Of a stretch of 64,000 nt of DNA, positions 57,113 through 64,000 are shown piece by piece. This DNA comes from Siphonodentalium dalli. Lineage: Eukaryota; Mollusca; Scaphopoda; Gadilida; Siphonodentaliidae. A program made the translations under genes and the position numbers. The notes beneath the pieces are model-generated. The model saw nothing but the letters and a program-made list of their open reading frames with translations, did not search any database and was not told where the DNA came from. The stretch lies in assembly GCA_032622095.1 (NCBI GenBank), contig CP136062.1, positions 12,489,710-12,553,709 of the forward strand. The letters are read 5' to 3'. The number at the start of each line of letters is the position of its first letter. The stretch's first letter is position 1.

Positions 57113-58513
57113 CTAATGGCAATTATAAATGGAGCACCAACATGCATGTTTCAGTGGAGATTATTGCACTGTCAACTATGTATCAATAAAATGTATTGGC
57201 ATTAGAGATATTACTATACATGTTGTCCAGACACACGTCCCTAAGAACTAATACAGATATAATATACGCCGGAGATAAAGAAGATTCAATTTCGATTATT
57301 CTAGCCCGGGAACTTTTTTTATATTTGTAACATAGGAATCATATGGATAATCAGAACAATTTAACGCACATATTTATAACTCAAGACTGAGATATCAATG
57401 TATGGAAAAACGTACACTTTAAGCAACATATGGCGAGAACGAATAGGTGTGCAGTGTTGTTATCTTGTTGTACACTGGGCTGCAAGCTCTCGACCATAAT
57501 CAATAATACTGTATTCACCCGTCAGTAAGCCCATCCTCGAAGATAAGCCCAGTCTCGGTTTTTTACCCTAAATAAAACATGGGGATGGTTCTCGTAGATA
57601 AGCCCACCCACATTTTTTAGCATTTGGAAGGTGAATAATTGTAATCATGTCTTTCTATCCTGTATAATAAGAGAAGATACTCAAGCACATCTGTGCTTTT
57701 ATTTTTTTTTCCAGTTGTTTTTCTTACAAAAAAATAAAGATGTATAATAGTATACACTTGGATTAATATTGTTGTGAATTATACACATCTTGATCTATTC
57801 TTAGTTGTTGGATCAATCAAAGAGGTATCAAATCAATAAAATCAAAGGATATGATACTTATTGTTCACACATCTATCAGAGTCAATCCAATGGGATGTGG
57901 AGTAATGAGTTGTATTTTTGTAGGATCCTTTGATAATGCAGAAGAGTGATGTATGTTCACCTGCATCTCACTGTTGTGTTTTGATAAGAATTAGCTTGAT
58001 TAATAAGCATTAGTGTAACTAAATCAACTTGTTTACTCGTCACACAACCCTATTGTGTTTACAAATTAATCCCAAAATTTACAACCTTATTAAAATTGAT
58101 CCCAAATGTATCTGACTATCACTGTTTCTGGTTATTATCATGTGATTTATCTTTTTAATAATATATATGGGCATTTTTCAAAAAAATGTGGGCGATTTGG
58201 GTATTCAAGAATCAAAAAATTATTTCAACGAGAAAACATATTTTAGCCGCTTTTCGTGGTTGAGGGTATCCAGTGGTTCAGAGGATAGTAAAATGCAACC
58301 TTAATCACCTCTAGATCCTGTCCGAATCAGGTCCAATGACGATGCACACACACCTAGTGTCCCTACTGTTGCCATTATGTTTTTCAATGTAAATTTGATT
58401 TAGAGTGATATAGAGGTGGAAAATAACATATGCGCAACATGTGCATTGTGTGGTAATCAGAATTTGCAAAAATAAACACCAAAATATGATGAGTATAACG
58501 AGTTATGATAATG

Positions 58514-58555
58514 TATATGTGATATGCATAAATTGTATATGTGATATGCATAAAT
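58514..58555. repeat. 22-bp tandem duplication
   Basis: GTATATGTGATATGCATAAA with its flanking T occurs twice in a row. Confidence 0.85.
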
Positions 58556-58716
58556 TTCCGATATCCAGGTATCGAGTTTTCTCGACCTGGAATGGTGTGC
58601 ATTTCTGTTTTATTATGGCCATATATTTTTCCGAAGATTAAGGTAAATACTCCACAATTCTATCGGGATGAGGGAATCCAATTCAAATTAATCTCGATAC
58701 AACAGAAAAACTCGAC

Positions 58717-59115
58717 GGTAACAGATGGGACAAGCCAATAACAGGAGAGACACTTGACGTAACAGAAGGGACAGTTTTATTATGAACATACTTGTGGAAA
58801 CTTTATTTCCAACAATAAAACAAAATGTCACTTTCCATAAGTGAACGAGACCCAACTGGACCAAATGCGTACCAGACCTGGAAACAAAAGGTATTAAACG
58901 ATAGTCTGATGCATATTAGCCTATCATTTGGTAACAGGAAGGACTGGTAGTAACAGGAAGGACACATATATACCAAATGTGACCAACAACACAATATAGT
59001 ATGCGATCCGGCATAGGATAACTAAAAGCTAACGTTCTGATCGTCAAATATAGGTGCAATTGATGAAATTTATGAAATACACGCCGCAATTGGTCTCCGG
59101 TAACAGGAAGGACAT
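58717..59115. repeat. Cluster of GGTAACAGNAGGGACA motifs, left group (plus orientation)
   Basis: Six copies with the core (G/A)TAACAG starting at 58718, 58738, 58759, 58931, 58950 and 59100, most followed by NAGGGAC or GAAGGACA. The first three are 20 and 21 bp apart, and the next pair is 19 bp apart. Confidence 0.85.
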
Positions 59116-59499
59116 TAGCGTAACTATAGCATATTGGCAATTCATATTTGTTGTCAGACTATAACCGTGGATTTATTTTTCGTATGATGTATTATTGCAG
59201 AACTGTGTGATACATGCGTACATCTGTTGTATCGAGAACAAAATATGTTTTGTTTGAAATTCCACTAATCAGGGGGAGGGGTCAGGAAAAAAAATTCCGG
59301 ATGCTAGGCGCTTTTTTATTTTTCTGCCCTGTTGGTACTCACCACCCCCTAATTTTTTTCCCATTCTGTGATAGGGATCCACCCCTCCAAACTGCTTCAA
59401 ATGACTATTTACTCAGTTCTCATGATCTTATCTGATCAATGTTCCATATAATGATTATAGAAGCATTCCTTCTTTTATTTACCAACAGAACTAATGTTT

Positions 59500-59800
59500 C
59501 AAAACAAGTCTCCAATAAATGTGGGCTGTATGGTATGCTGGTGGATTGACATTTAAAGTCCAAGATGGCAATGTTTGTTTGAAACAAATTTTGGGGAAAA
59601 CATGGAGGCTCCCTTCTAGAGGTCACTTCGAAGATCCATATGAAGTTTTGGTGACGATTGGATGAGAAATGTAACCTGCAAAGTGCGCTAAAGGATTTGG
59701 TCATACAAAGAGTAAAATCCAAGATGGCTGCCAGCGGCCATATTTTTCATAAAAAAGTCATTCAAATTTGGCAACTCCCATCTAGAGGTGACCCCAGATC
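59500..59800. repeat. Array-type modules in reverse orientation
   Basis: GCTAAAGGATTTGGTCATAC, AAAGAGTAAAATCCAAGATG and GCTGCCAGCGGCCATAT are the reverse complement of the 46.5-51.7 kb module. A more diverged module precedes it at 59520-59640. Confidence 0.8.
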
Positions 59801-60103
59801 TATATACCGAATATCGTTGAAATCGGTCAAAGTTTGTTCTAACACCTTTGTTTTATTATGTTTTTTAGAATATTCTATTTTTATTTGAAGAGTTCAGTGA
59901 AGAGTTTACATTTTTTTAAGAATCTATTTTTGTGTTGTTTTCATTTATATCAGGTTGAATAAATCATTTTTATTAGAACTATTTAAATCTGAGCCTTTCC
60001 GTGTCAATGTGCATTGATAGATCCTTGATGAAAACATTTAGCAAGCGGACCTTTTTATTGCCACTTGGTGTCATCCATCATTATTAACTGATGGTGAACT
60101 CAA

Positions 60104-60118
60104 CCCCCCCCCCCCCCC
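60104..60118. repeat. Poly-C tract (15 bases)
   Basis: An uninterrupted C run, plus strand. Confidence 0.9.
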
Positions 60119-60302
60119 TACCCAGAGTTAAGTACATACCTATTGCATACATGTAATAGAAGCATTCTTAAAACCTTATGTCCCATCATTTTGAAGACAA
60201 TTGATTCGAGGAAAAAAGTTACAGGGCCAGGAAAAAATGTGTCAGTCGGGCTGCTGAAAGATTCACCCACCCACCCGCCTAGTGTTTGGAAAAAAATTGC
60301 AG

Positions 60303-60330
60303 CCCCCCCCCCCCCCCCCCCCCCCCCCCC
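60303..60330. repeat. Poly-C tract (28 bases)
   Basis: An uninterrupted C run, plus strand. Length may be affected by assembly. Confidence 0.85.
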
Positions 60331-61040
60331 ACCTGCTGTAACTGGCTTTAAAATAAATTTTGATTTGGTTACTAGACAGGTTTAGATTGAACAACTTCTG
60401 ACGTCTGCAGCATTGCAGGTGGTCATGTACAATGGTAGTGCACCTTTTACTACTAGTATGTTGATAGCTAATATCCAGTTAACACCGTTTGCTCATTGCT
60501 ATTTGTTTACACACGAGTAGCGGTCTCGTTAAATTCTGATTATAGTAAACTCTGTATATTTTTGTGTATGTCGTAGATGAATAATGGAATCGCTGCGGAA
60601 TGATGGAGATACTTTGTTTGGAATTAGAATATAGTACCTCACAATTAAATGACTTTTCACATACATGTACATGTACCTTATGCATGACCGCAGTAATTCA
60701 ATTTCGTGAGTTTTTGAAATCATAGCATATCAGCAGGTCTACCAGCATCATAGCATATTAGCAGGACCACTTGATCAGTTGTGCATGTGTCTATATCTGA
60801 CAGTTTACACGGGTTTGTGTTGGGCATGGGAATTGGCCCTAAGTCACGGTGAATTTATGTGAAAACTGTTTGATCATTGCAAATGAGCACGTATACTTTC
60901 ATTTACTGGATCTCAATCAAGTATAATAGAAAACATTCTATATCAAAATGAGTGTATGGAAGACAGAAATGGAAGGCGTTCTGCAAGGAAATACAAATAT
61001 ATGTCAATTCACTGCCAAAAATAACAACTGTGTAATCTAT

Positions 61041-61647
61041 TGTCACTGCTGTTACCGCAATGTCCCTCCTGTTACCACATCCAGCATTATCTGACTGAGA
61101 CAGGAATGATGATTAAAATCTGTGAAAATATTGATGTTATAAGCCAGGAACCAGAGCATGGTGATGTCAAAATCATTACGACATGCAAACTAATACTTAC
61201 TCATGCCATTTTTTAAAATTTTCTCCATGCTGTTATCAAAGTGTTCCCTACTGTTACAATTTAAAAGGTAACAGTAGGGACGGTAACAGTAGGGACGTTT
61301 CGGGTTTATAAAGGGGATTCCCACCGGTCGTCCATTGTTATGTAACAAAATGTATGTGTTGCCCCACGGGGATCACATTGGACAAAACTAAGAAGAGAAA
61401 CATTTGTGTAATAATAAACTCACAGACCTGTATCTATCGGTAACAGTAGTGACACACTCACAATGTACTCACCTGTCTGATGAATGATACTGTCAATTAC
61501 GGGCAAATTAATTGCACCGACCAGCGGATAACAGTTGTTTAGCCATGTGTATTTATGAGTAGTACTGGAAACCAATTTGCACTTCCTCATTCGCCAATGC
61601 CAGGACTGTTGTATTATGTGTTTCTCTCTTGGTAACAGCAGGGACCA
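61041..61647. repeat. Cluster of GGTAACAGNAGGGACA motifs, right group (both orientations)
   Basis: Minus-orientation copies have CTGTTAC at 61049, 61069 (20 bp apart) and 61251. Plus-orientation copies have GTAACAG at 61268, 61283, 61440 and 61632. The copies at 61242-61281 face each other as an inverted pair around AATTTAAAAG. Confidence 0.85.
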
Positions 61648-62184
61648 CCAATCGTGGGACAGTTTTGTGACCTAAATTATGTTACTTGACTTGGTAAAAA
61701 TTGTGCATATTTTATGATCAGGCGTGTTACATATGATGCAAATTGTCTAATAAAGTGGTATTTAATGGTCATATTTTATACAAAAATGTCTGTTTTTGGG
61801 GAGATTTCGGAAAATGGGACAGGCATAATTGGCCATTTTGGCCATATTACGAGCCTCTGGATTGTAGAGATATCAAGGAGCGGATGATATAGGGTCTGCA
61901 ACAAGTCGACCCCATCCCATATTATATCTCAAAATAAAAAAATGTGATCATTAATAAACTTTTCTACAAATAAATGGTGATGGACAGAAATAGGCCACTT
62001 TTTTTGAAAAATCCCCATATATATAACATTACTATCTTTATTCAATAAAAAAATATATGGTATTGGTATAAAACATGATGGTAGGTCGGCACCTGAAGGC
62101 TAACTGAATTTTTTGCACAGTAAGACCAGTACCCACTTTTTGAGCAAAAACCCCGGGCTTACTAACGGGTGTATACAGTAATTA

Positions 62185-63755
62185 TATACGTAACGCTGAT
62201 TGCATTAGTTGGCATTGTGGTCCCATATCATTAAAAAACATTCTGTGTGTGATGACAAATTATTTTGTGTTACATTAATGACATATTGTGGACTTGTTTT
62301 GGGACAAGAAACTGATAAGTTAGTACTCAGGCGCTATGCCAAATATGGGAATGTAACATTCTACTAGCATTACCGAAATTCTCAAAGAAATCCACCATAA
62401 CACTCCATAGATATCACCGTCTGAACTACACTTAATTGTAAATATTTACATCTCGATTCGGAACGCGAAAATCAGCGATAAACTAACGCAAATTATTTTG
62501 CCGTCGAGAGTCATTGCATTTAATTAATATATAAGAATATTTGACGGTGCTGTAACTTTGTATTAACATTGATAAAAATAGCTACTTTGAGCAAAAATAT
62601 TCTCCATTTCTATTGATCACCCAAACGGATTATTTCACATCACTTTAATATGCATGATGTGCGAACTTTGATTGATCGTGGACTCATATTCCACTTTCTC
62701 AAAGTTAGAGAACGATTATATATCTTATTTGCTTGATTTAATAATGTATGCCATTTTTGCGTTGCTGCATATAACAATGTATAGTGATTATGTTATTTAG
62801 TGTTTCATTTAGCCAAGACTGTTGCAAGGCTACCGGTAGTTAGTGATGACTTCTCTGAAAATGTTGGTGGAAAATCAAAGCGCTTGTTAACGAGGACTGC
62901 ACAGTCTGGACAATCAGCATATATCAATTAAAGTTCTATGTTTTTATTGAGCATTACAACATCACTTCTTACCGCATGGAATGCATGATTACTTGTAACT
63001 GTTGATGACTATCCTCTTACTAACAGATGCCTGCATATTGTTAATGCTTTACCGACTTAACATCTCAAATGACATAAAGTATGTCAGCGAATAGTCAAAA
63101 TTGGAATCGACACACAATTGTTCTGTTTATTTGACAATTTGGATTATCGCTGCTGTTGATGCAGTAATTCAGCCAATTAAACTATTTAAGTCATTCTCAG
63201 AATTTCGGAAAGTGATTTTTGTTATTGTTAGTTTTCTTTCTCCTAATATTTGAAACAAAGTTCCTGATAATTGCTAAATAAAACCTACACATTCAACAAC
63301 TAAAAATTTCCATCCAGTGCAAATCCTGGCGTCACACCTGTGTCATACATGTAGCTGACTATGTGACATTTGGAACCTGATATATGATATTACCAAACCA
63401 TAGACCGCCCGAGAGACACGGTTTATTTGTCCATACAGAGCTGATCGAGGGTATAAAAAGTTAATTTGAGACAATCATGACAAAGCTTCATCTGAACAAA
63501 ATTTTGATTTTACCACCATCACTCAAACACAACATATCGCCGTCTAATATGAACACAGAATCTAAACAAGATATCACTGCAAACAGTCGTATGATACATT
63601 TTGGCTGGATTTCGTATTTGTTGTTCGCAAACTATTGACATTAGAATTAGCCTCATGTTGGATTTTGATTGTCTCCTTAGACCAGGTGTGGATGTAAATG
63701 TCACACTTTATGTTTCTTCCATGTATTCATAACAAAGTAGGTTTTGCTTAATTCT
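62185..63755. other. No gene or repeat recognised
   Basis: AT-rich sequence. No GPSM2 exon, no inverted pair and no tandem structure was found by eye. Confidence 0.45.
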
Positions 63756-63767
63756 TTGTATTCTGGA

Positions 63768-64000
63768 CTCGGGGTTCGTACGCCCCTACTGGAAACTTGA
63801 ATATACTGGAAAAAGCAAATTCAACATTTCAGTACTGGAAATATACTTGAAAAACGATCTCCGGCCGATCGATACTGGAATATATTGGAATTCCAGTCAT
63901 TATTTCCTGAGCACCGGTTCCTGGGCACCGGTTCCTGCGATTGTTGCCATGCGGTAATTCAACTTCCTGTTTTTAATTTCGATACCGCGCAATTACAATA
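63768..64000. mobile_element. Probable left end of a further element, cut by window edge
   Basis: GGGGTTCGTACGCCCCTACT is followed by iterated ACTGGAA(A)/TACTTGAA motifs (at least six within 130 bp), the style of hAT subterminal regions. The other end lies outside, so no target duplication can be checked. Confidence 0.4.

Larger units (their letters stand above)
57507..62180. mobile_element. TIR-bounded interval, about 4.67 kb, TA-flanked
   Basis: The left end TACTGTATTCACCCGTCAGT plus AAGCCC and the right end GGGCTTACTAACGGGTGTAT plus ACAGTA are inverted repeats of 26 bp with two mismatches (TA included). Further TAAGCCCA motifs follow the left end (57550, 57600). A truncated copy of the right end at 51690-51873 stops at the same point, which supports the boundary. 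The interior shows no transposase-length ORF and carries scattered GTAACAG motifs, two C tracts and a reversed array-type module. Two independent insertions in opposite orientation remain possible. Confidence 0.6.

Noticed and set aside
41069-64000. Search for GoLoco (DDQR-type) exons of GPSM2
   Set aside because: No acceptor followed by a GoLoco-like or V-G-D-K-like reading was found, so the rest of the gene is taken to lie outside the window.
1-64000. tRNA, rRNA and CRISPR features
   Set aside because: No cloverleaf with A and B boxes, no rRNA-like sequence and no regular repeat-spacer array was seen by eye. A covariance-model scan would be needed to exclude degenerate tRNA-derived SINEs.

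Overview
This is a stretch of animal nuclear genome, AT-rich, with long introns, GT/AG splice junctions, no operons and a dense load of DNA transposons and tandem repeats. The only host gene that can be read with confidence is an orthologue of GPSM2/LGN/Pins, the tetratricopeptide (TPR) adaptor of mitotic spindle orientation. Abundant TACATGTA-type palindromes, (GTCCGTCC)n-headed modular repeats, hAT and TTAA-type MITEs and CR1/L2-like non-LTR relics suggest a marine invertebrate (lophotrochozoan, hemichordate or cephalochordate). The sequence alone does not settle which.

Layout. 1-2946: near-identical 1,353-bp tandem units whose edge coincides with an 18-bp inverted repeat. 2947-17944: upstream region, either intergenic or a 5' UTR intron. 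It holds a 1.53-kb hAT element, short tandem arrays, a TTAA-flanked element, a TTAA-flanked cruciform MITE, another hAT inside an older foldback repeat, and a modular (GTCCGTCC)n element. 17945-41068: six GPSM2 coding exons (340 codons, eight TPRs) with mutually consistent splice phases, separated by introns of 1.0-6.7 kb full of hAT elements, foldbacks and a decayed retrotransposon. 41069-64000: a last intron of more than 22.9 kb. It carries a 155-165 bp tandem array (46.5-51.7 kb) interrupted by a Harbinger-like element, a 5'-truncated non-LTR tail and a TA-flanked element; a TTAA-flanked 2.2-kb element; a second copy of the hAT family seen at 11.8 kb; and a 4.7-kb TIR-bounded interval with scattered copies of a 15-bp motif. 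The C-terminal GoLoco exons of GPSM2 are not in the window.

The gene product is expected to link cortical G-alpha-i/GDP (through the missing C-terminus) to NuMA and Inscuteable (through the TPRs seen here). Everything else readable is repeat-derived. No confident novel coding system was found. The most unusual signals are the scattered GTAACAG-type motif with ~20-bp spacing (58.7-61.65 kb), the shared modular architecture of several repeat families, near-perfect foldbacks beside GPSM2 exons, and a TIR element at 35.06-36.24 kb carrying an unidentified ORF on the minus strand.
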